DNA of 64,000 nucleotides from Oegoconia quadripuncta (GCA_949316235.1 OX438750.1:22570865-22634864); one strand, 5' to 3'; positions 30,765-42,847 are shown, counted from the stretch's first letter. Notes: generated from the letters alone by a model not told the origin. Program-made: numbers and translations.

Positions 30765-31066
30765 AGTTAAAAACCAAAAACCCCATCTTGTATTTTGCGG
30801 GCGCCAGGTTGGATTTTTCATAATAAAATATATAGTATAATAATCTAAGGATCAAGACGAATCAACCGACACCATGCACTTTCGGTCATAGAAACATAAC
30901 ATAGAAATTTACATAATAAATACATATAACTGGTACCCAAAACCTGGCACGTTTTGGGTACCTTTGCCTCGCGGACCCAATTTTTTACGCTTGTTCTAGT
31001 TTGTATTTTTAAATTGCATACATATATGCGAAAAACATTACTGAGGCAGTCGGGTAAAAGTAGACA
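30765..31066 (-). repeat. repeat F, with internal 12-bp hairpin
   Basis: In reverse it shows GTTTTTGGTTTTTAAC, the GCCCGCAAAATACAAG block, and at the other end TTTTACCCGACTGCCTCAGT with AATGTTTTTCGCATATATG. The perfect stem GGTACCCAAAAC with GTTTTGGGTACC sits at 30932-30962 and is not in other copies. Confidence 0.5.
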
Positions 31067-31445
31067 CAAATTCTCCAACCACTGAGCAAGTAGATACCAT
31101 GACTTCGTGTAAGCAAAGGCAATTTGTCGCTTGTCTTCCCCCCAATATTTATATTTTTTTCGTATTCATATCCAAATCCTTTGTACAAAAGATGGAATCT
31201 TCATTCAATTTCGGCGTATATGAGAAAAGTGTCACTTTCATCCCACATCACTTTTGGGTACGTATTAAGCGACAAAATAGATATTGGGCGATCGGAAAAT
31301 CCTATAATAATACGAATTGAATTTATCATGTTTGCGTATATTGACGTAACCGATACCAATCTCAAGGTCAAGTTGGGATTTTTTCGGGACGTAAAGGTCA
31401 CAGGTGAAGTGTGATCTACCTACCTTCATCATGTTGTGTCTTTTT
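31067..31445. other. unassigned DNA with overlapping open frames
   Basis: Four overlapping 66-96 codon frames on both strands with no motif; likely chance. Confidence 0.35.
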
Positions 31446-31449
31446 TCTT

Positions 31450-31812
31450 TTTTTTTATGCACCACGGTTTCGTACTTGACCTCAATCACACCTGATGTTA
31501 AATGATATATAGTTAAGTTAAGTTAAGTTAAGTGATAAGTTAGTTAAGTGAAGTTATAGCGAAACTGCTCTTTATGCGTGCCAGCACTAGTAGCATGACA
31601 GAAGCGCTAAACGTTTATGTCCTGCTCAGTCCCACTCTCACTCCTACATCCAACGATGTCATGCTACGGGGGCTGATCTTAATCACACTTGATGGTAAAG
31701 TTGAGGCCGAAGGTGGAATCGAGGTCACTCAGAACCCGCATCTTATTTCACTTATACAGTCGGAATACAACAATGCTATTAACATTGCTACTTGGCGGCA
31801 GACTTTTATGTT
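31450..31812 (-). mobile_element. two SINE B fragments around a 160-bp insert
   Basis: 31450-31501 ends the A-rich tail and ACCTCAATCACACCTGATGT. 31672-31812 repeats that point (CTTAATCACACTTGATGG) and continues to CAATGCTATTAACATTGC. The insert begins with (AGTTA)n. Confidence 0.65.
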
Positions 31813-31989
31813 TTTGATACCATAACAAACGAATATTGTACAGTCTGAAACAGATATTCCTTTACAGCCCGGAATGATACAATCTAAATTTTCTCAGGAA
31901 ATAATTAATATTTTTCATTAGTACCTTTAGCATATTGTTGTACTCAGTATTTTCTGCAAGTATTTAAAAAAATATCCAAAAACGTCGAT

Positions 31990-32160
31990 GATTACTTGAG
32001 AAAACTGAATTTTACATAATAATAATTTGTGGGCGCCATGTTACATTTTATTACTATAAAATGGATCCTATGAGGATTAAGACGAATCTAACAACACCTC
32101 GCAAATCTTCAAACATACTTAAACCCGAAACACATTACTCTCCTTCTGAAGCAGTGGGGT
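31990..32160 (-). repeat. repeat F
   Basis: ATGGATCCTATGAGGATTAA, GACGAATCTAACAACACCTC and CACATTACTCTCCTTCTGAA are the reverse of repeat F words. Confidence 0.5.
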
Positions 32161-32728
32161 AAGAAATAAGCGATGAGAAGCTCATAATATGCAGTTGCAT
32201 CCTTTACCTTTAGGTAGGTTTAGAATGTATAATAACTAGGAGACTTCAGATTAATCCGGTCCTGATTAGTAGCATTTGTAGATCAGCTTTCGCTTAGTTA
32301 CTATTTTGTCTTATCTCACATACCTTATTTGTCTGAATTTGCCCTTTCTTTTTGACGTAGGTGAGTCTTTGACCGAATTTCCTATTGACATTGAACCTAC
32401 TATTACCAACAATTATGTTAATATGAACAAGAAGAGCGCACGTACCAGTCCAAACTTATGGCCGGGGCACCGCCATTGTTCCTCTAATGAATATTCGATG
32501 CGTGTGCGCAGTGTTAAATATTTCTTTGGAAAGTCTCCAAGGAGTTGTTAATGTTTCTGGGCACGGTGACAGTGTGAACAAGAACGTGTGTCTAATGTTC
32601 TCGTTTTGTCAATAAAATCGATTATTTACTATTACCTTGCAGTATAGAAATTCGAACACGATCAGATCGTAGGCCTCATGTTCTCGGCTTATTTTTGGAA
32701 GGGCTATAATTTTAGCATTCTTATATTC
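32161..32728. other. unassigned DNA
   Basis: An 81-codon frame at 32306 has no motif. No repeat recognised. Confidence 0.35.
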
Positions 32729-32940
32729 TTATATTATGTACTAGGTTTCCGCCCGCGGTTTCGCCGGTGTCGAATAATTTTATCGCGGATATGTTTAATT
32801 TGTTTATCCCGCGGAAACTACTAACTTTATCGGAATAAAAAATCCTATGTCTTAGTCCAGGGTATTATACCAAATTATAGGGTATATAATTGAGCAACAA
32901 ACAAATAAACAAACATATATCCAAACATTCGCATTTATGA
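32729..32940 (-). mobile_element. short Helitron-like element
   Basis: On the minus strand it ends GGCGAAACCGCGGGCGGAAA then CCTAG followed by T, a Helitron-type hairpin and CTAG end. The interior has ACTAAGACATAGGATTTTTT. It is related to 908-1114. Confidence 0.6.
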
Positions 32941-33162
32941 TATTAGTTAGATGAAAAGGTGGCGCATTCACATTCGTTTTTCGTTTTCGGTTAACGAAAT
33001 TAAGCAATCGGTGCGGCCTATCCTTGAATGGATGACCACTAGTGGCATTTTTAGTGCCTTGGCGAACATGATAATTAGTCGATCCCGGTGGTTTTCAATT
33101 GACGGGAACCCGGTCGTCTTCAGGGGCGGCTTAAAAACACTGACTGTAAGGTAGTTAATAAT

Positions 33163-33278
33163 CTGATTAAATCCACCATTCTGCACTGGACCCGCGTGGT
33201 CGATTATGGCCTATACCCTCTACCAGTGAGAGGAGGCTGTGCCACAACAATGAGGATGTAGCTGATGACGATGATATA
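33163..33278 (+). mobile_element. 5S-SINE 3' fragment
   Basis: AATCCACCATTCTGCACTGG, GCGTGGTCGATTATGGCCTA and AGCTGATGACGATGATA. The 5S-like head is missing. Confidence 0.55.
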
Positions 33279-33529
33279 CTATGTAGGGGCGGAGATGTTC
33301 CTTATCCTAGCGATCAAATTACTGAACCGAGTTTGATAAATGATGATGATGATATGAATAGTTGAATTCGTTATAATGTCACGACTATTATAGGCTATAA
33401 AAATTTTAATAGGCGTGAGTCGTCGTAGTTAGGCTTTAGTTTTTCTCATTATGGAATAAAATATTGTCAGTATTGTCTGTAGGTTAAACACCTTCCTACT
33501 TTCTAATTCAGGACATCAATATCAACATC

Positions 33530-33640
33530 GCTGTGTTCATCATCATCACATCAGCCACAGGACGTTCACTGCTAATCATAGGCTTCCCTCATAGGTTTCC
33601 AGTACGACCGAGACTGTTGTGTTACGACAATTACGGCAGC
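33530..33640 (-). mobile_element. LINE 3' end remnant
   Basis: In reverse, GGAAGCCTATGATTAGCAGT and GAACGTCCTGTGGCTGATGT with a GATGATGATG tail, as at 41960-42005. Confidence 0.6.
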
Positions 33641-33914
33641 CTTCTTCTCAGGATGACTACTGACAAAGCAACACCTTATGACAAAGGGCTAATCCAGGGG
33701 ATACTGGAAGACCAACCTCGACAGTTTATTACAAATATAAATAATATTACATTGTTTTACAATACGGCTAAGCCTTCAACACGTATCATAAGAATACTTA
33801 TTCTTATCAAAAAGGCCTAGGCGCAGGGTTAGATTCCCTGTTGCCCATGACCTCCATATTTGACGTAGATTCTACCAGTGGAAGGCTGCGGATAACAAAC
33901 AAACAAACAAAAAC

Positions 33915-34052
33915 AAAAAAAATATCCTTTATTGTACAACAATAAGAGGCATAACACAACGATAAATAAAAAAAAGGGGATGGTACAATTTGGCGACCTT
34001 ATCACTAAAAGCGATCTCTTCCAGGCAACCTTTGGGTTAGGAAGCATTACGC
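33915..34052 (-). mobile_element. LINE 3' tail (family J)
   Basis: In reverse, GGTTGCCTGGAAGAGATCGC, TTTTAGTGATAAGGTCGCCA and GTACAATAAAGGATATT. Confidence 0.75.
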
Positions 34053-34054
34053 AC

Positions 34055-34760
34055 ATGATATGTAGGTACCGTGCGCGGTAAACTAATTTTAATATAATAA
34101 ATAAATCACCCATATAAATACATACGTTAATTGAATACATACTAACATACATACATAATATATTATATAAAAGCAGATATGACGAGTGCCCTTTAAAAGC
34201 CTGTATTATTTTGATATTAGTGTTCGTTTAATTTGAAATCCTGCCTCCATAGCAACATTAATAATATTGCCAGATTAACATATGCACATTACCATTTTAC
34301 TCTTGAATCTTAAAATATTTTGGATAAATACTGTTTGCAACTAAACTTTTCATTACAAGTAATTATTGCCCACGCAGAGGTTACTCATTAAAAACAACAA
34401 AAGGAAGTCATTACAGGTTTATCTTTTATTTAATGGTCCATATATTAAGCAAATTGGAGCGAAAACCTTAACGATATACCATCACATAATATGAAATTTT
34501 TATTACTCCAATAACAAATGCTTTTAAATCAATCTATAGGTAAAGAACTCATTCGTATAGTCATCAAACAATTTCGTAAAATAATACCATACAGGCGAAT
34601 TTACATTGGTTGCGTATCGACTGAATATAACACTGCGACGACTTGCATCTCGAGCATTTAAAATTCGAAATTGTATTGGAAACCGTTTTGATTTCTTGTG
34701 CAGGCAAACTTATAGATATAAGTAATCGATTCTGCGATAATGTTCAAAATACAATGTTGA
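34055..34760. other. unassigned DNA
   Basis: No gene or repeat recognised. Confidence 0.4.
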
Positions 34761-34764
34761 TATA

Positions 34765-35095
34765 CAAAACCTTCCTTTCAATAAATTTAAAGATACTATA
34801 AAACAGAAATTTATTAAGAAAGCACATTATACAATATCAGACTATTTAGATGATAACCACTATGCCAGGCTATTTCACAAATATTAGTGAAATGTGCATA
34901 AAAAAAATGTAAAAACTTATTTGTAATTTAAAAACCTGTTTTTAAAAGAGCAACCCCTCGAGTTTCTTGTTTGTTCCTCTCAGGAGAAAATTGCATTTTG
35001 AACAAGCGGTAGTCTTAAAAGTGTAAAATTGACTATTTTAAGTGTACTCCGTGTACTTACAAATTGAAGCATTTTTGACTTTGACTTTGAAAATA
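34765..35095 (+). pseudogene. LINE C-terminus and 3' region (family Z)
   Basis: The frame FNKFKDTIKQKFIKKAHYTI then SDYLDDN is the usual last segment of a common lepidopteran LINE frame. The 3' region AAAGAGCAACCCCTCGAGTT and TTTTTGACTTTGACTTTGAA follows. It aligns with 62388-62686. Confidence 0.65.
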
Positions 35096-35100
35096 AAATC

Positions 35101-35703
35101 TTAACCATATGAGTTGGGATCAGATATGCACTTGGGAACCTGATTGTATACTACAAAAAAAAATTTGATGAGTGAACCTAAAGAGTGAGCCGCATGCAGC
35201 CTAAAGCCACCAAGTACAGTGCTACCTGTAGTGTCTATAGATAACTTAGTGTTATAGAGGTAATTTGGCTCGTCGACGTACACACCACGTATTGCTCGCC
35301 TTACGGCCGGACGCCGACTGTGACGTATGCGCTCGAGACAAATAGCTATACCCTACAGTACCTACCCCTTCTTTCTTTACAAACAAGGAGCTCGTCTAAA
35401 GAAATTGACCCACGACATTTGTAATCGAGTCTAATGATACTCTAAACCTCAAATAAACGTGCCACCTTACGACTTCGAAGGAAATAATCCGTCATTAAGA
35501 GCATCACTGCTCCCGATAAGTCTGGCGCAGGCTACTTCCTCGCTAAATAAAAATGTAATCGAAAATCTTTCACAACGTGATTGATGCACGGCTTCTGTAG
35601 TTTATTTTAATCTGACTTTCCACGAGCGACTTCCTCCGCATCCATATAAAACTTTCGAGAAATAAATCTCAAAATTATTGTCAACCGTATTAACATATAT
35701 AAG
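35101..35703. other. unassigned DNA, locally GC-rich
   Basis: 35275-35345 (GTATTGCTCGCCTTACGGCC) is GC-rich. Frames over it are open on both strands (60 codons minus at 35101-35283; about 57 codons plus at 35235-35430) without recognisable domain or splice sites. Possibly an unrecognised repeat. Confidence 0.3.
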
Positions 35704-35810
35704 CCACCCAAATAATGGGGTTTCCGGGTCAGTACGCTTCCATCTTCGGCCTCATCTTCACTTAACATCACGTGTAATTGAGGTCAAGTGCTATCCCGTT
35801 GACCATAAAA
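35704..35810 (+). mobile_element. SINE B 3' fragment
   Basis: CCCAAATAATGGGGTTTCCG, GGTCAGTACGCTTCCATCTT and GAGGTCAAGTGCTATCCCGT. Confidence 0.75.
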
Positions 35811-35984
35811 ATTATTGGGTTTGTAGTCGATATTTTTATTATTTTCTTTTATTTATCAGTTGTATATTTGCTTATAATTTTTTAAGTAGGTTCATTGTAA
35901 TAGTCATATTCTGTTAAATTATTCTTCTGTTTTTGTAAGTATACTCTCTGTCTACTTGCAAGTTACTCTTCAATGGTCTCCTTA

Positions 35985-36065
35985 CTGGGGTTTACTGGAA
36001 GAGTTCTCTTATAGAGATCAGCTCGCCTTTTGTATATTTTTAATATTGTCCTGTTTTCTTTGTTT
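35985..36065 (+). mobile_element. LINE 3' tail (family J)
   Basis: GGGGTTTACTGGAAGAGTTC, TCTTATAGAGATCAGCTCGC and TTTGTATATTTTTAATATTG, the reverse partner of 26395. Confidence 0.6.
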
Positions 36066-36592
36066 AGCAAAGTCAGGAGAGAGACCTGGTTTTATATACC
36101 CGTGTTTTATGTCCCGGATTAAAAAACAACTACGGAGTAATGGAAATTCGCACATTAAATACCCACTACCTTCATCAAATATGTCATCTTATTCCCTGCA
36201 AAGAGCATTTCTATGTTACCCTGATGTGGCCTTAATTTGTATTTAGGCATTTGTAAAGTTCAATAAGCAATGTAAAGTTTTGCAAAGGAAGTTGACCACT
36301 CCATAACGTCGCGTCTTTGTACCTTCAATGTGAGTTCACCCTAATGTAGTGTTGTTCATTTAACAAAACAGCCGTCAATTGTTTTTCACAATTCCCCAAC
36401 CATTGTTTCGATTCGATAAAAGTCGATGGAAATAATTATTCTCACGTTCCATAAGATACGAGGTATTGTCGTGAGCAAAGGTTTGTAATGACGCGATGAT
36501 AGAGTTCATCCTCTTCTATGATTCTATACGTCACAGACCGACAAGCAACCCGGAGGTTATGGTAACTGATCGGATCGATTATAAAAAGTCTC
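36066..36592. other. unassigned DNA
   Basis: No gene or repeat recognised. Confidence 0.4.
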
Positions 36593-36903
36593 TAACTGCC
36601 TCTGTGGCTTAATGTAAACAACATAGGGTCTACGAATCGGAGGTCGCGGGTTTCGCGGTTTGGTTGGTGGTAGGACATTTTAAATGTCCGCCTGGCAAGC
36701 TACCACCATCTTATCTAAGTCTGCCCCCAAACAGCAATGTTAATAGCATTGTTGTGTTTCGGTTGTCAGAGATATGACTGCCAGTCCCCCAAATACGATG
36801 GGGTTTCCGGGTCAGTACGTTTCCACCTTCGCCTCAACTTCACTTAACATCAGGTGTGATTGAGGTTAAGTAGATACAAACCCATCGTGCATAAAAAAAA
36901 AGA
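36593..36903 (+). mobile_element. SINE B, B box damaged
   Basis: The head CTGCCTCTGTGGCTTAATGT is followed by GAGGTCGCGGGTTTCGCGGTT, where the usual TCGATCCCC is deleted. The rest of the body and the A tail are intact. Confidence 0.85.
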
Positions 36904-37179
36904 AAAGTCGCCATAATCTGTGAACTGAAAGGTAACTTCTAATCCTACCAAATATAAATATAAATGTGTAGGTATTACTCGCAGAGATGTCGCTGGGTAT
37001 ACAAATGTGTAGTTGTGGTGAGTGTGTGGTGACCGTAGACATGTACTGCGTATGGACCGGGTCGTTGCAACAATCAATATGGCACCGCTTCATTGGTGTT
37101 AAAACCGGAGTTTGGAACCAATGGGAAGTCAATTGCATAAAATTCACATTTTATTGGAATTGGCGGTACAGTGAACACA

Positions 37180-37400
37180 AGTTACTTTTACCCGATTATC
37201 CCAGGAAGGAAAGTAATGTTTTTCGAGAGTATACATACGTTATCTTCTGTAGCCCAAAGCCGATTTTGAAGTGCAAGGTAGCGTTAGATAGGTTTTGATC
37301 ACCAAAGTGTCATAGGATACATTTTATAGATAGTAAAAAATTTAACATGGCGTTCGTAAAATACAAAATATGCTGTCCAGTTTTTGGTTTTGAAATACTT
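37180..37400 (+). repeat. repeat F, most complete copy
   Basis: It runs from TTTACCCGATTATCCCAGGA and AGTAATGTTTTTCGAGAGTA through TGTCATAGGATACATTTTAT to GCGTTCGTAAAATACAAAAT and TTTTTGGTTTTGAAAT. Confidence 0.6.
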
Positions 37401-39013
37401 ACATTGTTATTTATTATATTAGAATACTACATATGATAGAGTACAAACGACAGGTCATGTTAGCCGACCACAAATCAGAACACCAGTCGTGTAAGCACGC
37501 TACCGTACGGGTGCTTGTTCTGCTTTACTGATAGCGCCACCACAGTGTTACGCTGGACATACGGTCAAATGTATAAAGTTGCATAAAATTAATAAATAAA
37601 AAAATCGTTTGACAGTATAGCGTTTAGAAACAAACAAACAAAACAGTTTGATGTTTGACATTTCTGACATTGACACATGTTTTTTGTCGAGATCGATTAT
37701 TTGTTTACATTAGGTACATTATTCGCCAAGTAAAGAAAACCTACTTTACATACAGATAGTCTAGTAGATGGCAAGTTGTCTAAATTTTCAATTTATAGTA
37801 AGATTATGGGACCGTGGTCAATGGCCACACTAAAGTTCGTCCACGATCTCTCAACCAGATGATTGCATGCGAGGGCCAAGTTGGATGGCATGAGAGCATG
37901 CTAATGTTAACCTTTACCGGTCACCGGTAAGCATCTCAGGTTTCATGATCATAATTGAGTCATTACTTGTGTTTGGGTAAGTCTGTAATTGTCTCCTCAC
38001 AGAGTTTAAGATGATCGGGTCTGTGTTCTATCAGTGGCAGACCATAACCACGTCCAATTAAATCCTAGTGTCATTCCGATATCATATTCACCTATAGTAG
38101 CGTCGCAATTACCCGAGCAACCCTATACCACGAGATGTCGCTAACAACGCCCGCCTTTCCGACATATACCTATGAGGAATGGTTAGAACTTATGGAGCCT
38201 GATTCCTAACCCAGGAAAAGTACGTATTCTGTAATCAATATTACCAGATATTTATGTTTAACATTTATTAACTTTGCGGTGTGTGTGTGAGAGAGGTTAA
38301 TTTAAATAGGTAAAATTAACCTATAAATACATAGTTACAGAATATTAAGACTAAATAAAACATTGTAAGCTATCAAATCAATTCTGATTGAATCATTTGA
38401 TTGATCAATTTTACCTATCGGATTCGTGTTTGGAATTTCTGATAGAAAGTCAAGGATACAATTTGAATGAGCGATCGATCCGAGCTAATCAGTTCCCTCC
38501 AAGCACCAACGCAACATAATGACGTCCCTGAATTCACGTTTCACAGAACAAGGGTCCTATTAATATTTCGAACACCATAAATAGCTTACCTGCCGGTTTA
38601 AAATTAATATGTCAGACGCAGAATCCACCTTGTTTGATGCAGCATAATATATTGTTAGATTTATAGGTTACGATGACGTAGGTAATGAAAGGAACCTATT
38701 TTAGGATTGTTGGTTATTTGTAAGCAATAATGAGAGATGAGTGTTCAATTTGGATTTTGTTAATTAAACCGTTTCCACTGTTTTGTTCGAAAATTAGCAA
38801 TAATTATATTCATCGCCTTACTAATAGATACCTCATGTTTACAGTCGTTCTTCAGCTCAAATTTTGCCTTATAGATACCAAATTGTAGCTTGTAGCTTTA
38901 CCAAATGTGGTATACACGCAGAAGTTTAAATAGTGGCAGACCAAATAATCAAAATTATGCAAAAAGCTATTTTGCTCCTTCAAATATAAATATTTATTGC
39001 ATGTTTCCAAACA
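37401..39013. other. unassigned DNA
   Basis: About 1.6 kb without gene or known repeat. TTACCGGTCACCGGTAA near 37913 is a short palindrome. Confidence 0.4.
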
Positions 39014-39335
39014 GAATCATCATCATCAGCCCGTAAACATCCAACTGCAGGGATACGTACTAACTGCCTTCTCTCGTATATATGAGAGAGTATGGGCCAT
39101 AGTCCGCCAGGCTGGCCCAATGCGGGTTGGGGACTTCACATATCTTTGAATTTTTATTTCTCAGGCATGCGGTTTCCTCACGATGTTTTCGTTCACCATT
39201 TAAGAGCAGTCGCACAAATGCACATAAGTAATTAAATTAAATTTCAAAACTCATTGGTACATGCCTGCCTGGTAAACGAACCAAGACCTCCCAAATTTGG
39301 AGACTACGTCTTAACCGGTGAGGCACTGACGCTCC
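39014..39335 (-). mobile_element. SINE C with target duplication
   Basis: Full-length minus copy from GGAGCGTCAGTGCCTCACCG to the GATGATGATG tail. CCAAACA occurs on both sides (39007-39013 and 39334-39340), a plausible target-site duplication that overlaps the first two bases of the head. Confidence 0.85.
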
Positions 39336-39805
39336 AAACAAACTACTGTCCCAACAGATTACTTATGAGTTATTAGTTTGGGTATAAGTAAATTCGTAAT
39401 TTTTTATGCCACAAAAATAACTGATTTCTGGAGGTTTGCTCAAAGGAAGGTATGGATACAGGCTACGCTATTTTATCCTTATTCGCGCTGCTCCTACAAT
39501 TGTAAGTCTATGAGCAAAGATCCATTCTGTTTCGAACAAAGACATTCAGTTAAATTAAATCTCTTTGATTTCCAAGTAGGCTATCGATTGTCGAGCTTCG
39601 AATGCGTAATTACAGATATTCGAAATTTCTTCGATTCTCTACAAACATCATGGATTGTTTATCATTATTATTAGAATTTCGTGGTGTAATTTGAAAAGAT
39701 TACAATACGACTTTTTGGAGATGCGACGGAAATGTGTGGGTGTAGAAATTTAAAAACCAATTTCTGACCAAAACCAAACCCAGGTTTCTGACTTCTTAAA
39801 GATAT

Positions 39806-39990
39806 CTTAACATCTTAATATCTTTATTGTACACAAAATTGTTACAGAAATATGCATTGTATATGAAATGTACAAAGGCGAGCTTAACTCCGATAGAGTT
39901 TTCTACCAGCAAACCTTAGAGATACACAGTGTTTATTAGATTGGGCAGAAAATAGTGTACACAACAATTGAAAATTATTTTATAAAAAAA
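39806..39990 (-). mobile_element. LINE 3' tail (family J), near twin of 7432
   Basis: Same words and order as 7432-7619, including AATATGCATTGTATAT and GAAAATTATTTTATAAAAAA, with only a few differences. Confidence 0.65.
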
Positions 39991-40314
39991 ACTAATATAT
40001 ATTTTATAAAGATTGTACCCATCTGCTATAAAGATGCTCCATACAGATATTATAAACGCGTCAGTGTATCCTAAACTGCTGGACCGATCGTATTTGAATT
40101 TGGGAGAAAGGTAGCCTGGGTCCTGGATAAGCATTTAGGCTACTTGTTAACCGACCTCCAAAAAGGTGAAGGTCGAACTGTAATCAAGTATTTCCGCGTG
40201 GAAACTATGTACTATGAATATATAACCAACGAACGAATACAGTGATAACTCCTAACAACAATGACACGTACAAACAACTGTGTAATAATACAAAACAAAA
40301 AAAATATCTTTTTT
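39991..40314. other. unassigned DNA with a possible Helitron-like fragment
   Basis: 40065-40110 (CTAAACTGCTGGACCGATCG) resembles the opening block of short Helitron-like or F elements. No end is visible. Confidence 0.3.
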
Positions 40315-40650
40315 TAACCCCCGGCGAAAATCGGTGGGTGTTAAGTGTTTCGTATATCATCGCATGATGTATCTCAGTCCGATTCGAGTGCGGTTTTTTA
40401 TATAATAGTCTAAAAGAGGGAATATGTTATTATCCTTATTTGATAAAAAGCGGTTAAGCCCTTTCGAAAACATTTACCTTTTTTTTCCTTATTTCTCAAC
40501 ACATTACAACAAACACATGGATGGGACTTTCCTTTTAAGTGGAAGTCCCGCTCTTCCAAAAGATACGGTTTTAGCTTAAAGCTTGTTACACAGTTTGATC
40601 TATTTTGATAACATGGTGTTTCGGGAGTTTCAAAATTTCCATTTTATAGT
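40315..40650 (+). repeat. repeat G copy
   Basis: AACCCCCGGCGAAAATCGGT, GGGTGTTAAGTGTTTCG, AGTCCGATTCGAGTGCGG and GTTTCGGGAGTTTCAAAATT, in the order seen at 63708. Confidence 0.6.
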
Positions 40651-40674
40651 TATTATCCTTTTAGTGGTTATGGG

Positions 40675-40725
40675 AGGGGCCTATGTTCAACAGTGGATTT
40701 CCTGTGGCTGATATGATGATCCCTT
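40675..40725 (+). mobile_element. LINE 3' tail fragment
   Basis: GGGGCCTATGTTCAACAGTG and TTCCTGTGGCTGATATGATG. Confidence 0.55.
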
Positions 40726-40889
40726 TAGCTGAGCATTTCTTATACTAGCGGATAGAATTGTTATAACTAAAATGTATCAAATGATTAAAAAGATTTAAGG
40801 TATTATATAATAGCATTTTCCAGAAAACAAAAGGATCATGCTAATTTTCTAAGCTGATAATACTCATTCTATTATTCAATCGGATTAAA

Positions 40890-41590
40890 TAAAATAAAAA
40901 AAGTGGAGTAGACGGAGAAAAAGTGGAGCAAGTGCGTGAATTTGTGTATTTGGGTTCACTGTTTACAAGGGATGGTAAGTGTGAGAAGGACATCGAAAGA
41001 AGAGTGAATGCCGGAAATCAGGTAAATGGAGCACTGCATGCCTTTATGAGGAGCCAGAATGTGTCCAAAAAAGCTCGTCTGGCTGTTCATGGCGGGGTGC
41101 TGGTTCCAACACTGACTTACGGGAGTGAATGCTGGGTATGGCAAAAGAAGAATGAAAGTAGAATAAATGAGATCATTGAGAAGTATGAATGGGGTGACTC
41201 TGAAAGATAGAATCGGAAATAGTGTAATTAGGGAGTTAAGCAGTGTGAATGAAGATGTAGTGACAAAGATTGAAAAAGGTATGCTGAGATGGTTTGGACA
41301 TGTGGAGAGGATGAATGAAAGAAGACTTACGAAAGAGATATACAAAGCGAATGTGGATGGTAGTGTTGGTAGGGGAAGACCACGGCGAACGTACCATGAT
41401 CAAATCGGGGACGTCTTAAAGAAAGGCCAAGTCAAGAGTACCCTAAACCGACGAGCATGTATGAACAACCTTATGAGAGTGAAGGAAGCAGAAGAGGTGT
41501 GTCAGGTCCGTAGCAAGTGGAAGTCTGTGGTCTCTGCCTACCCCTACGGGAAACAGGCGTGACATTATGTATGTATGTATGTAAAAAAAG
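40890..41590 (+). pseudogene. RTE/Jockey-like LINE, C-terminal half with frameshift
   Basis: The first frame (to 41210) has REFVYLGSLFTRDGKCEKDI, RVNAGNQVNGALHAF and LVPTLTYGSECWVW, the classic post-catalytic region of insect LINE reverse transcriptases. After a frameshift near 41170-41190 the second frame (to 41562) continues [33 protein letters not shown] and [15 protein letters not shown]. It ends with CGTGACATTATGTATGTATG and TATGT repeats. The element is 5' truncated near 40890, so the catalytic YxDD region is absent. Confidence 0.85.
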
Positions 41591-41629
41591 TGGACTTCTC
41601 AGTAAAATTCAAGTTGTAAACAATCTGTT

Positions 41630-41690
41630 GTAGTGGTTTGAAGTCCTTAACTGTTATACTAAAAGGTTGCGGGTACTCTATGGTTATTTG
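41630..41690 (+). mobile_element. decayed SINE A head
   Basis: TTGTAGTGGTTTGAAGTCCT and ACTAAAAGGTTGCGGGTACT follow the SINE A A-box to B-box layout, with the B box broken. Confidence 0.45.
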
Positions 41691-41779
41691 TTCGATATCT
41701 CGATTTGTTTTCTTGATATGATTTTTTTTTCTCACCGAAATCGGACAAAATAAGATCTAGTCATGTCAAAATGGCCGTG

Positions 41780-42005
41780 TCGGCTGGGCATAAAGCTCAG
41801 AACTGATGGCCCGTGGGCATTAAAGTTTTTGTGTGGAGACCACGCACCGTCAAACGCAGCGTAGGACGTTCACGCACAAGTTGGATGAATGACCTAAAGG
41901 TCGCGGAAAGTCGCTGGATGCAGGCCGCTTTTAACCGGTCGCTCTGGAAAAATATGGGAGGTCTATGTTCAGCTTTGGACGCCCTGTGGCTGATATGATG
42001 ATTTA
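41780..42005 (+). pseudogene. LINE C-terminus and 3' end
   Basis: The frame reads RSVGRSRTSWMNDLKVAESR then WMQAAFNRSLWKNMGGL, the usual end of LINEs whose 3' DNA is GTGGCTGATATGATGAT. The upstream part is truncated. Confidence 0.75.
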
Positions 42006-42847
42006 CCCCTAGAGATTTCAACGCTAGGAGGAATTTCTGGATATGTTTTGTAGTTATGGAGATATCGCGTATCACATGTCAACAGCTGTATGTCTCCACT
42101 GCATCCGTTATAAAGTTTCACATGCACTGATACCTTGTAGGGTCGTCTCATCTAAAGTTTGAAGAGCTGACCTCTATTTTTGTACAGATTGAACTTATCC
42201 TAAAAAACCATCCCCTATGTCCCCTTGAGCCCTTTACCCATGGCCTTCCACCCTCTTACTCCTGCTCGCTATCTTCGCCGAGCTACGTGGACACCAACGT
42301 GCGTCGCGCCTCTACCGGTTCCAGGGCCTAGGTCAAATAAAGCAACAATTCTGCAAGCGGTGGTCCATGGAATTCGTCTCTAAGCTACTAATGACTAAGT
42401 GGCAAGTTAAAGCCAAAGAGTTAAAATTGGATCACCTAGCACTAATAAAGGACGACAATAATGAGTTATTGTGGGCCACTGCGTTGGCGACTTAGGTTCG
42501 AGTACGTCAGTGCTCTATTTCCTGGGTCCGACAGGATTCTTTGTATAGCAGCTGTTTCAACTTCCAGTGGTACCTAGTAAGCTTAATCTTTCAACAATCA
42601 GGAGGATGTCTGCGCAATCGCTTGGAGCGAATCACTGGGCCGTAAAATATAACCGATCCATGGCATCGTTCCACGCACCCGCACCGAAACCTTCACTTGC
42701 CCTTGAATCGTCGAACCTAACGATTCTATTTTTTAACTATCTGAAACTGTAATTTGCAAGTCAACAATATACTATAGGTCTGAAAAGGTCGATAGTGTTT
42801 CTTTTGTTCCCATCCTAAACAAAAAGTGGCACTAATGTGGTACAGAA
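42006..42847. other. unassigned DNA
   Basis: 42235-42340 and 42600-42690 are less AT-rich; a 61-codon frame at 42567 has no motif. No repeat recognised. Confidence 0.35.

Noticed and set aside
31124..31414. 96-codon open frame and overlapping frames on both strands
   Set aside because: Four overlapping frames of similar length, no motif, no splice or promoter signals; chance is likely.
33533..33820. 95-codon frame
   Set aside because: Its first part is the antisense of a LINE 3' end, so it is a shadow frame.
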